The notes: generated by a model from the sequence alone, not told the origin. DNA of 64,000 nt from Parapedobacter indicus (GCF_900113765.1 NZ_FOQO01000002.1:434001-498000); one strand, 5' to 3'; shown: positions 18,001 to 25,837, counted from the stretch's first letter. Program-made: numbers and translations.

Positions 18001-21000
18001 CTGTTATCGGCCGTCACTACGTTACCGTAGGCGTCATGGATTTCAATAACGGGTTGGGTAGTCAATACTTCACCGCTTGCACCTGCAACAGGATGTGTAG
18101 TGATGACGAGCTGAGTCGCCGCCCCGGCAACGAACCCGACCGTCGCCGTGCCGATAACCGAACCCGTAGCATCCGTGCCCAGGTAAGCCGTAACCGTAAC
18201 CGTGTTCGCTTCCGTAGAGGTCAGATCGGCCGTGTAGGTGCCGTCGCTGTTATCCGTAACAGCGCCAAGGGAACCGTCGCCCAAAGTGCCGCCCGTAACA
18301 GCAAGGAACACATCGTCCCCGCCGCCCGTACGCACGTTGCCCTCCGCATCAAGAACCGTAACCGTTATTTCTGAGGCCGAACTGCCGTCGGCCGTAACGC
18401 CGCTGGATGGGGCCGAAGATACCGTTGAACTGCCATTGTCCGCAGCTCCCGCAACGAACCCGACCGTCGCCGTGCCGATAACCGAACCCGTAGCATCCGT
18501 GCCCAGGTAAGCCGTAACCGTAACCGTGTTCGCTTCCGTAGAGGTCAGATCGGCCGTGTAGGTGCCGTCGCTGTTATCCGTAACAGCGCCAAGGGAACCG
18601 TCGCCCAAAGTGCCGCCCGTAACAGCAAGGAACACATCGTCCCCGCCGCCCGTACGCACGTTGCCCTCCGCATCAAGAACCGTAACCGTTATTTCTGAGG
18701 CCGAACTGCCGTCGGCCGTAACGCCGCTGGATGGGGCCGAAGATACCGTTGAACTGCCATTGTCCGCAGCTCCCGCACTAATAGTAAAATCATTTGAAAG
18801 TATTGCATCAAAACTGATTGACTGTGCTGTCAAATGATATGTACCCGTTAAGTCAACACTCAAATCGTTAAATGATGCTATTCCATTAATGGCTTGATTC
18901 GTCTTGTCCCCAGAAAGCGTCGCCGATCCAGAATTTCCTAACCCTGTGACAATGTTTTCCGTAGAAGTCGTTACCAAATTGCCATATCCATCCTCTACGC
19001 GGACCGTAACCGCTGGAGAAATGGCTTCTCCTGCGGCAGCATTACTCGGTTGTACACCGAAAGATAGCTGTGCAGCAGGTCCGGCAACAACTTCCGTATT
19101 TGTACCCTGATCCGCAGCTAAACTACTGCTATTATCTGCTGCACCTATCCAACGATCTATTCCAGCTGTCTTAAAGATAACTTCAAGTGTTTCGGTACCA
19201 TCCTGAACATTAAACAGTGCAAGATCCGGCAATAAGGTCGTGCCATCGGCGAGGGTAGCCAGCGCATCATTGGTAGTCAATTTAACTCCTGCATCTGCAC
19301 TCTGTATAATGTTCCAATTAGCATCTACAATGTTTATTTCTAATGCAAATTTGACCCCTGCTGTCTGTTGCGTAGGTGTACCAGTTTTACCGGTAACCGT
19401 TCCCGGTGCCGCGGTCTCGCCTGGCATCAATACTTGTAATTTGTTTGCTGTTCCTGCAGATACCGTAACTCCGGCACCCGTATTTGCTGCAAGCGGGCCG
19501 CTTCCGGCTTGATCTGTAGCAGTTACCGTATGGGTCCCGGCTGTTTTAAAAGTGACATTGAATGTTTTAGTCCCAGCTACTAACCCAGCGTCATCTGGTA
19601 ATCCGGCGTTGTCATCGCTGGAAATGATCTTCACCGTTGGCGTGGCACCGGTGACCACATTCCAGTTTGCATCTACTGCATTGACGGCGACCGTTACTGA
19701 GTTTCCGGATGTCTGAGTCGCAGGTGTCCCAGTCTTTCCGCTGCTAGTACCCGGGGCAGCAACTTCACCCGGCATCAGCACTTGAAGTTTGACGGCAGCA
19801 CCAGGTGTAACAGTCGCACTGCCGGAAGATGCCAGCAATACGTTCCCAAAAGTAGTTCCTGTTACTCCCTGTGGTCCGCTGGTCCTAAATGTAATATCAA
19901 ACGTTCCAACTCCTGAAGATAGTGTCAGACTCGCTGGGTCGGGAAGTTCTGCATTCCCATCTGTAGAACTGATAAAAACTTGATCAGTAGCTGTAGGCAC
20001 AATGTTCCAGTATTCATCAACAGCATAAACCGATACTGTGGCCGGTGTACCCGCTGTCAACGAAGTCGGCGTGCCTCCTTTTCCATCAGCTGTTCCCGGT
20101 TCTTGTGTTTCACCGGGCATCAGCACCAATAATTTGACAGCTGAACCAGGAACCACATTCAATGTTATATCCTGTTCAAAAGGATCGTAACCCCCATCGA
20201 TGCCGGGATCTGTAGCATCAGAAGTCACTTTTATAACCTGCTCGCCGGTTTTCAGCATCTTCAGCCTGTCTCCTTCTAGCTCCACTACGTTTTCAGAACC
20301 TTCCAATGAATATTCCGGCGAAGGCAACGTGGCCGAAGGAGATCCGCCGTCTTGAAAAATAACCGGACTAATCGCATCTTCATCGAAAGTCACCGTATAT
20401 TTATTATCTTGCAGTATAATACTATCGTCTGCATTAGCTGCTAGACGCGGCAACTTGCGCTGACGTTCGTAAGCGCCTATATCGATTGCGCCGTCATATA
20501 CCCGGATTTTGCCTACAAGATCCGTATCTGTCAACAAATCGCCCCCTGCGGCAGTATAAACCTCATTATTCCCAACGTTCATCGCAGGTGAACCACCTGA
20601 AAGAGAAAGATCACCAGCATTTGCATCCGTGAACAGCGGGTCGAGATCCTCGTTCCCTGCACCGGTATAGCCGCCTTCAACTATACTATAAGTAACCATT
20701 CCGGTATTGATTTCAGCACCGGCATTGCCCCAAAGAATAGAATTGTAAACGGTCAAAGAACCTCCTTCTTGGTGAATTCCGCCATCGGTTCCCGCCTCAT
20801 TATTGTACATCGTACTGTTTGAAATGGTTACTGTCGCTCCACTGTTATATACGCCGCCACCCGTACCGCTGCCAGCTGTATTCCCAACGACAAGCGTATT
20901 TCGGATATTGGCGGTACCAGTTCCCAACAAAATACCCCCCGCCAAACCTCCTGTTGTTGCAGTATTCCCAGCGATCGTCGCCCGATCAATTATAATATTA

Positions 21001-23141
21001 CCTGCAGCTAGTACCCCACCGGCATATGTTCCCTTGTTATCACGAATAATGGAGCCTTCCAGTAAATGTAGATGAGTATTGGCCTGTATACCTCCGCCCG
21101 AATTTGCAGATATATTTTTAATGACCTGTGTATTCTGCAGTATCGTTTCTGCCCCGCCATCTGCATATATACCGCCGCCAAAACTATTCGCGGTATTGCC
21201 GTCCCCAAGGCCATCTCCACCGATTAACGAATTAGTAAGCAGAAGATGACCAGCATTATATATGCCACCACCAGCTCCGGAACCTGTTATGTTATTGCCT
21301 GAAACACGAATATTATTCCCAGTTACAGTGCAGCCTGGATATATATATATTCCGCCACCGTTACCTGTCGTATTTCCTCCCGTAATCTTCAGGTTTTCAA
21401 ATACGACCATGCTCGTCCCTGTAGCATCCTGACCTATATTGATTACGCGCTGGCCTCCGGTTTGCTTAATTACAGCACCTGTACCCAAACCTTTTATCGT
21501 TATATTTTTGTTGTTAGCTATTAAGAGAGCCGCGGTAATATTATATGTGCCTTCTGGAAGTTCCAGTATTCCTCCAGCTGGTGTCGCATTGATCAGATAT
21601 TGAATATCTACCTGAAAAGCTGCGGAGGCTACAGCTGCCCCAGCACCGAGTACATTACTTGCAACAACCTGAACCCGAATCCACTTATTCAAGTCGCTGA
21701 CATCTAAGCTATATGACGAGGAATTCGCTCCGGAAATATCTATATAGGTGCCTGCCTCCGTATCTGATTGCTGCCATTGATAAGCATACCCTGTAGGACT
21801 TTCCGTCCACGTGCCTGTTGTTGCAGAAAGCGACCATATGCCGCTTACTGTTGGCACCACGGTATTAAAAGGCACTCCATCCATATTAAGCACAGCCAGC
21901 CCCGCGCTTACCGCCCCTGTAGAAAAACTGCCACCTACCAAGATTTTTCCGGGAGATATACCGATTGCATTTACTGAGGGAGCGTCACCCAAACTCGAAA
22001 CGCTTCCCGGCATAAAGTTAGCGTCAACCGTCCCGTCTGAATTCAATCGAATAACACCTTTCCTTACCCCGTTCGGAAACGTACCCCCTACTAGAACTTT
22101 ACTGTCGTCCTGAATCAAAAGCGTCTTTACAACGGCACTGGCACCGAGAGCACTACCCAAAGCGGTAGAAAATGTTGCATCTTTTGTGCCATCCGCTTGT
22201 AGACGCATAAGCCCAAAATCGCCGCCGACAAGATATCCGGTACCGTGCTTGATCACAGAAAAAACAGTATTGGAATTGCTAATACCTGCTGCCTGAACAT
22301 TTGTTTGAAAACCAGCATCTAAAGCTCCATCAGTAAGACTGATCTTGCTGAGGCCGCCCACGTTAGTTGTCGCTGCAGTAGGGCTTTTGTAGCTTGCCAT
22401 CTTACCTCCCGCAACAATGTTTGTTCCATCCAAAAGGAGCGTCTTTATCGTTCGGTTGGCATCATCTGTGCTTTCTGTTTCGTCAAAACCGGTAGACACC
22501 GTAAATGGGGAAGTATTGACCTGTCCGCTTGAAAATAATCGGGAAATTCTTCGGTGTGTTACGGACCCATCCATTAACGTGAATGATCCTCCGAGGATGG
22601 ATCCTCCTTGACCATCGGAGATTATTGCATAAACTGGCATATTGGCTCCCTTACCCATGGAAGTTGTGCTCGAACCATTTAAATAACCAGCATCTAAAGT
22701 ACCATCTGCATTTAGCCGGGTGACACCCACAAATAGTTCCGTATCCGTTTCCGGTATCCAATCATATCGTATACTACCGACAAGCAGGATTTTATCATCT
22801 GACTCAACTAAAATCGAATTGATAGCGCCATAAAACGCCTGTGATGTAGGTAACCCTCCAATTTTTGCGGGGAAGAGGAAACTATCATCCAGGGTTCCAT
22901 CGGTATTCAGACGAACAAGATTTCCACACGGAATGCCCTTATAGGAAGTTAATGCGCCCCCCACCAAAATCTTTCCATCTGATTGAAATGCCACTGCATT
23001 TACGACTCCGTTAAATCCGGCTCCTATGTCTACGGCGGTGTTTTGATAACCGGCAATTTGTGCAATTAGCGCGGACGAATTAAGCAAACCGATGGTTAAG
23101 CTCACAAAATAGAATAACCATTTCCGTACAATTCTTTTCAT
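15099..23141 (-). CDS. Giant T9SS-secreted surface adhesin (2680 residues)
   Basis: A modular secreted protein. Signal peptide 1-28; delta-60 repeats (GKILVGG-type) about 30-430; a right-handed beta-helix rich in NNKNITIKG and GGGIY repeats about 520-880; three related LMPGE-type immunoglobulin-like modules about 1000-1390; two identical 108-residue modules about 1456-1672; three FIVAR-like helical repeats about 1884-2080; fibronectin type III about 2083-2175; MBG-like domains about 2332-2500. The last 90 residues (SPNGDGINEF, ending YFYIVEIKDNGRIRAQKGYF) are the gliding-motility/type B T9SS sorting domain. It is probably exported through type IX secretion with the adjacent PorP/SprF protein. 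A repeat-family core lies in frame at 15588-15627. No promoter was seen in the 82-base gap, so read-through from the regulator gene upstream is likely. Confidence 0.92.
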   Translation of the reverse strand: MKRIVRKWLFYFVSLTIGLLNSSALIAQIAGYQNTAVDIGAGFNGVVNAVAFQSDGKILVGGALTSYKGIPCGNLVRLNTDGTLDDSFLFPAKIGGLPTSQAFYGAINSILVESDDKILLVGSIRYDWIPETDTELFVGVTRLNADGTLDAGYLNGSSTTSMGKGANMPVYAIISDGQGGSILGGSFTLMDGSVTHRRISRLFSSGQVNTSPFTVSTGFDETESTDDANRTIKTLLLDGTNIVAGGKMASYKSPTAATTNVGGLSKISLTDGALDAGFQTNVQAAGISNSNTVFSVIKHGTGYLVGGDFGLMRLQADGTKDATFSTALGSALGASAVVKTLLIQDDSKVLVGGTFPNGVRKGVIRLNSDGTVDANFMPGSVSSLGDAPSVNAIGISPGKILVGGSFSTGAVSAGLAVLNMDGVPFNTVVPTVSGIWSLSATTGTWTESPTGYAYQWQQSDTEAGTYIDISGANSSSYSLDVSDLNKWIRVQVVASNVLGAGAAVASAAFQVDIQYLINATPAGGILELPEGTYNITAALLIANNKNITIKGLGTGAVIKQTGGQRVINIGQDATGTSMVVFENLKITGGNTTGNGGGIYIYPGCTVTGNNIRVSGNNITGSGAGGGIYNAGHLLLTNSLIGGDGLGDGNTANSFGGGIYADGGAETILQNTQVIKNISANSGGGIQANTHLHLLEGSIIRDNKGTYAGGVLAAGNIIIDRATIAGNTATTGGLAGGILLGTGTANIRNTLVVGNTAGSGTGGGVYNSGATVTISNSTMYNNEAGTDGGIHQEGGSLTVYNSILWGNAGAEINTGMVTYSIVEGGYTGAGNEDLDPLFTDANAGDLSLSGGSPAMNVGNNEVYTAAGGDLLTDTDLVGKIRVYDGAIDIGAYERQRKLPRLAANADDSIILQDNKYTVTFDEDAISPVIFQDGGSPSATLPSPEYSLEGSENVVELEGDRLKMLKTGEQVIKVTSDATDPGIDGGYDPFEQDITLNVVPGSAVKLLVLMPGETQEPGTADGKGGTPTSLTAGTPATVSVYAVDEYWNIVPTATDQVFISSTDGNAELPDPASLTLSSGVGTFDITFRTSGPQGVTGTTFGNVLLASSGSATVTPGAAVKLQVLMPGEVAAPGTSSGKTGTPATQTSGNSVTVAVNAVDANWNVVTGATPTVKIISSDDNAGLPDDAGLVAGTKTFNVTFKTAGTHTVTATDQAGSGPLAANTGAGVTVSAGTANKLQVLMPGETAAPGTVTGKTGTPTQQTAGVKFALEINIVDANWNIIQSADAGVKLTTNDALATLADGTTLLPDLALFNVQDGTETLEVIFKTAGIDRWIGAADNSSSLAADQGTNTEVVAGPAAQLSFGVQPSNAAAGEAISPAVTVRVEDGYGNLVTTSTENIVTGLGNSGSATLSGDKTNQAINGIASFNDLSVDLTGTYHLTAQSISFDAILSNDFTISAGAADNGSSTVSSAPSSGVTADGSSASEITVTVLDAEGNVRTGGGDDVFLAVTGGTLGDGSLGAVTDNSDGTYTADLTSTEANTVTVTAYLGTDATGSVIGTATVGFVAGAADNGSSTVSSAPSSGVTADGSSASEITVTVLDAEGNVRTGGGDDVFLAVTGGTLGDGSLGAVTDNSDGTYTADLTSTEANTVTVTAYLGTDATGSVIGTATVGFVAGAATQLVITTHPVAGASGEVLTTQPVIEIHDAYGNVVTADNSTEVTVTITHGDGGTLTGSTTLTASSGIITFTDIELSGAVDETYVLNFTANPTLATTEWKVFVMGHGVATQLELVGSAADFASGSTRQYSAILKDKAGNIVTTGAQSVLQITFVQQSGLGSVAGLSVATADEGIAQLILTGENAGEVVLIANTITPALESNTLTMTVTVDKSALQTTIADAGELTERDYSSASWETVQDALEAAQTVYDNANATQSEIDNAEQALRDAMTGLTVDKTELATAIEDAGELTATDYSQASWEAVQDAFEAAQTVFDNPIATQSEIDAVTQALRDAMTGLTVDKTTLQNRVEEGKELNEANYTPESWKDLQKALEAAQIVLDNPDAVQSEIDKALEQLNNALTGLSIGNKLGAPANAEAEAGDQQVDLTWTAPQNVSGAPIMDYLIQYTTDKGATWHTVKDGTSTATNATITDLTNNMPYRFRVAAVNAAGTGAFSAATAATVPSAPVPDQKGELPKPAPGETVVIVDGKPQAVSLEVIDNSYLRLSNDSFTMDLASIGINNQLIPITDIEAVIRIIRGEGASVQVKGYGFEPGTVITLYVFSEPQMLGHIPVQENGTFDGTLAIPADLELGRHTLQANGVVRNTKEERSVSVGVLVVEELTQQITFNALPEKTYGDDNIDLNATASSGLPVSYHITDIQGNDTDIAEIVNGNRLRINEAGTVQVIASQSGGGFYGAAQEVSRKLVIKPATLSVSVKDSERPYGEANPVFELQYSGFVNGDTQSALDKAPVATATATSTTGVGEYPITISGGESQNYTFDYTHAVLTVLRAYQEIQFPHVAEVERNAGTIPLDVSSSSGLPVVLSLDDEQVAALNGSSLDILRVGTVTVTATQEGDVNYYPAEPVSVTIHVTDGSDFPVRVHKAVSPNGDGINEFLMIEGIRDYPENRVTIINKNGTVLYEVTGYDNTNRVFRGISTGQLQLPAGTYFYIVEIKDNGRIRAQKGYFVMRY
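15588..15628 (-). repeat. Repeat-family core inside the adhesin gene, copy C
   Basis: A 40-base stretch (15588-15627) matches copy B at 39 of 40 positions: ACCAG, GTTGCG, loop TTCTACCTC, CGCAAC, ATGGGGAAA, CTGG. It is read in frame as FPHVAEVERNAG at about residues 2505-2518. It replaces the segment where the preceding MBG-like domain has the usual KTYGDD-type sequence. The first hairpin of the element is absent, so only the core is present. Confidence 0.7.
18127..18774 (-). repeat. Perfect tandem duplication, 2 x 324 bp, in the adhesin gene
   Basis: Units 18127-18450 and 18451-18774 appear identical at every base I compared, and encode two identical 108-residue Big/invasin-type modules (starting AADNGSSTVSS). 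The unit is an exact multiple of three. Perfect identity against diverged neighbouring modules points to a recent duplication or ongoing homogenisation. Confidence 0.92.
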
Positions 23142-23223
23142 CTTATTATTTTATCGTTTAAATCTTTATGGTCTTTGTTTAGGCACCTTTTACAGTATAG
23201 GTTAATCATAAGTACTTCACGCT

Positions 23224-23868
23224 TCAACCCAGCTCTCTATACTTATCCATCAAACCTGCCCGGCTATTTAACTGCAGTTTCCCGTAAACATTCCGGATGT
23301 GGAATTTTACCGTTCCTACACTGACGGAAAGTTCCGCTGCAATTTGCTTATACGAATCCCCTTTTTTAAGCAGGGACACAATCTCAATTTCCCGCGCAGT
23401 GAGCCGCTCGGTATTCGATGCGGCTGTTTTATCCCTGGTGGTATCAAAGTGCCGGAGAATCATTCGGGCCACCTGCGGACTCATCACCGAACCGCCTTCC
23501 AATACCTCCAGCAACTGCCGTTCAATCTCGGGCAATGGACAGTTCTTCAGCAGGTAATCGGATGCACCGGCGGAAAGCGAACGGAAGATCGTGTCCTGAT
23601 CGTCGAATACGGTGAAAATGACCACCTGCGTGGATGATGACCGTCGCTTGACGTACCAGGTCACTTCCACTGCAGACGTATTGGTTAGGTTGCTATCACA
23701 CAAAAGCAAATCGATACGCTGTTCCTGCCAGCCGGCAAAGAATTGCTCTCCGGATTGGGTCATCAACACCAAACAGAAATTTGGCGATGAAGTGAAATAC
23801 TCCATCAATGCGTCAAGAATAATCGGCTTATTCTCAATAATGGCCAAACGATACTTAGTTGGCTTCAT
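23224..23868 (-). CDS. LuxR/NarL-type response regulator with divergent receiver (RR1)
   Basis: A 214-residue regulator: receiver about 1-125, LuxR-type helix-turn-helix about 145-210 (ERLTAREIEIVSLL, then SVSVGTVKFHIRNVYGKL). Asp58 (LLLCDS) and the conserved Thr (FTVFDD) and Lys (YLLKN) remain. The acidic pair is E12-N13 instead of E-D, and the loop after Asp58 reads SNLTNTSAVE where its two paralogues have IGLPGKSGIE. Phosphorylation may therefore be altered. It is the third of three paralogues in a row and lies 82 bases upstream of the adhesin gene, so it may share a transcript with it. Its promoter carries the common dyad motif. Confidence 0.9.
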   Translation of the reverse strand: MKPTKYRLAIIENKPIILDALMEYFTSSPNFCLVLMTQSGEQFFAGWQEQRIDLLLCDSNLTNTSAVEVTWYVKRRSSSTQVVIFTVFDDQDTIFRSLSAGASDYLLKNCPLPEIERQLLEVLEGGSVMSPQVARMILRHFDTTRDKTAASNTERLTAREIEIVSLLKKGDSYKQIAAELSVSVGTVKFHIRNVYGKLQLNSRAGLMDKYRELG

Positions 23869-23914
23869 GGTAAATGTTCTTCAAAATAGTAAATGCACGT
23901 GGTTAACACGACTG

Positions 23915-23965
23915 CAAAAATATTCCAAACAGGCAATATGTTTTCCCACCCAAAAGGGTAGTTTT
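23915..23965 (-). promoter_or_regulatory. Promoter of RR1 with the shared dyad motif
   Basis: Read on the minus strand, a dyad (AAAACTACCC, TTTT, GGGTGG; 23965 to 23946) is followed by the -7 box TATTTTTG at 23922-23915. The motif starts exactly 43 bases before the -7 box, as in the three sister promoters. The dyad covers the place where a -33 element would be, suggesting activation by a bound regulator. About 47 bases separate the -7 box from ATG 23868. Confidence 0.65.
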
Positions 23966-24040
23966 GAAAAAAAGTGATATAAATCACTTATTACTTAATA
24001 TTCGAAAACTAAAAGGAAAATTCAAAAGAAAACAGCAGCG

Positions 24041-24193
24041 TTGCGCAGCCGTCCAATTTGGACGGCCGGCAAGCACCTGCTTTGACATGCATCCGCGGCG
24101 ACGTTGTACCAGCGTTGCGTTCTACCACCGCAACATGGGGAAACTGGTGCGCGCCTGTCTACATGTAGGCTTTTGTAGTGGTTGTTACATCGG
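24041..24193 (-). repeat. Structured interspersed repeat, copy B
   Basis: About 153 bases with two hairpins: 24048-24066 (GCCGTCC/GGACGGC, 5-base loop, perfect) and 24108-24148 (outer ACCAG/CTGGT, inner GTTGCG/CGCAAC with loop TTCTACCAC). It fills most of the 316-base gap between RR2 and RR1. Its right end runs into the RR2 gene and supplies the last codons and the stop. The remaining gap (23966-24040) is AT-rich with no gene. Confidence 0.75.
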
Positions 24194-24829
24194 TCGTTTA
24201 TATTTGTTCATCAACTCTGCTCTGCTGTTGATCTGTAACTTTCCATAGATATTCCGAATATGGAATTTTACGGTATCTACGCTGATAAAAAACTTTTCGG
24301 CCACAACTTTATACGAATCACCATTTTGCAGCATGGACACGATTTCTATCTCGCGCGGGGTGAGCCGCTCGGTTTCCGTGACATATGCTTTGTCCAAGTG
24401 AGGGTTAAAGTGGCCAATAACCATACGGGCTACGTGGGGGCTCATAACAGACCCACCGTTAAGCACTTCCATTAACCGGTCTTCAACTTGCATTAACGGT
24501 GTGTTTTTGAGCAGATAGCCAGACGCGCCTGCGCACAGGGCCTGGAAAATCGCTTCTTTATCGTCAAATACCGTATACATAACCACCTGGGTGGATACCG
24601 ATCTGCGTTTAACAAACCACGCAGCTTCTATACCCGATTTCCCTGGAAGACCAATATCGCATAGCAGTAGATCAATCCGTTGCTCTTTCCAACTGTCCAT
24701 AAACTGCTCGGATGATCCGGCCATCAGAATGAGATCGAAGCGATCAGACGCCCCAAAAAACTCGACTAGCGAATCTAATATGATCTCATTATCTTCGATT
24801 ACAGCCAATTTATACTTTTCCGGCCTCAT
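24185..24829 (-). CDS. LuxR/NarL-type response regulator (RR2)
   Basis: A 214-residue regulator with a canonical receiver: acidic pair E12-D13 (AVIEDNEI), phosphoacceptor Asp58 (LLLCDIGLPGKSGIE), Thr in MYTVFDD and Lys in YLLKNTP. The C-terminal LuxR helix-turn-helix is intact (ERLTPREIEIVSML, FFISVDTVKFHIRNIYGKL). It is expected to be phosphorylated by a HisKA_3 kinase such as the one at 26713-29715 (inference). The last four residues (KRPM) and stop lie in repeat copy B and differ from the ends of its paralogues. It has its own dyad-motif promoter, plus a second similar promoter farther upstream. Confidence 0.92.
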   Translation of the reverse strand: MRPEKYKLAVIEDNEIILDSLVEFFGASDRFDLILMAGSSEQFMDSWKEQRIDLLLCDIGLPGKSGIEAAWFVKRRSVSTQVVMYTVFDDKEAIFQALCAGASGYLLKNTPLMQVEDRLMEVLNGGSVMSPHVARMVIGHFNPHLDKAYVTETERLTPREIEIVSMLQNGDSYKVVAEKFFISVDTVKFHIRNIYGKLQINSRAELMNKYKRPM

Positions 24830-24901
24830 TTTCTGTTTTTCATTTCAGGGGTTGATTGGGACAGCTATTACCATTCGATAGTATTCCATTCGTAACCTCT
24901 G

Positions 24902-24952
24902 CAAATGTAAGTGTTTTCACAGCAATGATTTCCTACCCGAATGGGTGGTTTT
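24902..24952 (-). promoter_or_regulatory. Promoter of RR2 with the shared dyad motif
   Basis: Minus strand: dyad AAAACCACCC, ATTC, GGGTAG (24952 to 24933), then the perfect -7 box TACATTTG at 24909-24902, 72 bases before ATG 24829. The 43-base offset from motif start to -7 box is identical to the sister promoters. The bases after the box (CAG) also match RR1. Confidence 0.7.
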
Positions 24953-24959
24953 ACAGAAT

Positions 24960-25142
24960 ACGCAGCTACCTGCCAAACCGTCCAAAAAAGGAACGGTTGG
25001 CTAGGTTCAGCTGCAGCACGCTATCTGGCAGTCGTTGCGTTCTACCACCGCAACAAAGGGATAACTGCACTTGCTGATAGGCGTGCCGTATTAGGGTTAA
25101 GGCCAGATTAAAAATATCGTCTCTAAACTTCAGTATCATAGA
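24960..25142 (-). ncRNA. Candidate small transcript from the orphan promoter
   Basis: A transcript from the orphan promoter at 25149-25199 would start near 25142 and run through the two hairpins of repeat copy D before reaching the RR2 promoter. No gene is annotated here. A 57-residue frame from ATG 25139 to a stop near 24966 exists, but it runs through the repeat and has no family resemblance. It could be a small RNA, a leader, or an old promoter duplication. Confidence 0.25.
24971..25090 (-). repeat. Structured interspersed repeat, divergent copy D
   Basis: The core is conserved exactly (GTTGCG at 25034-25039, loop TTCTACCAC, CGCAAC at 25049-25054), with a 9-base bulge AAAGGGATA. The outer stem has changed to GCAGT/ACTGC (25028-25032 with 25064-25068). 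A first hairpin at about 24973-25000 (ACCGT/ACGGT core) has a different sequence from copies A and B. It lies in the 378-base gap between RR3 and RR2, flanked by two dyad-motif promoters. Confidence 0.65.
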
Positions 25143-25148
25143 CACTGG

Positions 25149-25199
25149 CAAAGGTACTGGTTTAAGTCATTGAAAAACCTACCCAAAAAGGGTGGTTCT
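25149..25199 (-). promoter_or_regulatory. Orphan promoter with the shared dyad motif
   Basis: Minus strand: dyad AGAACCACCC, TTTTT, GGGTAG (25199 to 25179), then the perfect -7 box TACCTTTG at 25156-25149. The 43-base offset equals that of the three regulator promoters. It lies 9 bases past the RR3 stop and points away from any annotated start; RR2 begins about 320 bases downstream. Confidence 0.6.
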
Positions 25200-25207
25200 G
25201 AAAATGT

Positions 25208-25837
25208 TCAGTACTTATTAATAAGTTCTGCTCGAGAATTGATCTGCAGTTTACTATAAATGTTACGGATATGGAATTTTACCGTATCAATACTGATAAA
25301 AAGGCGCTCAGCTACGGTTTTATAAGACGCTCCATGCTGCAGCATCGAAATAATTTCGATCTCCCGCGTAGTCAACCGATCAACTTCCTTCGGTTCCACC
25401 TTATCTAAGAGGGGGTTAAAATATCCGATAACCATCCGGGCAACCTGCGGGCTCATAACTGAACCGCCATTTATCACTTCAATAAGCTGCTCTTCGATCT
25501 TACGTAGCGGAGTGTCTTTGAGCAGGTAACCCGAAGCACCCGCACACAATGCCTGAAAAATCGTCTCTTTATCTTCAAACACCGTAAACATGACCACCTG
25601 TGTCAAATACGATTTGCGCTTAACATGCCAAGTGGCCTCAATTCCCGATTTTCCCGGAAGACCAATGTCGCAAAGAATAATGTCAATACGTTGATCCTTC
25701 CATAAATTGATAAACTCTTCCGTAGAAGTTGCAGTAAACAAAAGTTCAAATTGAGAAGCTCTGAAGTACCCCTCCAACGCTTTTAATATAATGGAATTAT
25801 CCTCAATTATCGCCAGCTTAAATTGATCACTTTTCAT
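25208..25837 (-). CDS. LuxR/NarL-type response regulator (RR3)
   Basis: A 209-residue canonical regulator: acidic pair E12-D13 (AIIEDNSI), phosphoacceptor Asp57 (IILCDIGLPGKSGIE), Thr in MFTVFED and Lys in YLLKDTP. The LuxR-type DNA-binding domain contains DRLTTREIEIISML and LFISIDTVKFHIRNIYSKL. It is the closest in position to the kinase gene, of which it could be the partner (inference). I chose ATG 25837 because the resulting N-terminus (MKSDQFKLAIIED) aligns residue for residue with RR2; an in-frame ATG also exists at 25846. It has its own promoter in the 114 bases before it. Confidence 0.92.
   Translation of the reverse strand: MKSDQFKLAIIEDNSIILKALEGYFRASQFELLFTATSTEEFINLWKDQRIDIILCDIGLPGKSGIEATWHVKRKSYLTQVVMFTVFEDKETIFQALCAGASGYLLKDTPLRKIEEQLIEVINGGSVMSPQVARMVIGYFNPLLDKVEPKEVDRLTTREIEIISMLQHGASYKTVAERLFISIDTVKFHIRNIYSKLQINSRAELINKY

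Noticed and set aside
18127-18774. Tandem repeats as a CRISPR array
   Set aside because: The units are two adjacent 324-bp coding repeats without spacers, and no cas genes are present.
15439-22611. Many plus-strand frames across the adhesin gene
   Set aside because: They are shadows of the long minus-strand frame; they have low-complexity Pro/Ser/Thr composition that mirrors the adhesin codons, no domains and no starts with promoters.
24966-25139. A 57-residue frame downstream of the orphan promoter
   Set aside because: Its codons run through the hairpin core and the frame is not kept in copies A and B. Not called as a gene, but noted under the candidate transcript.
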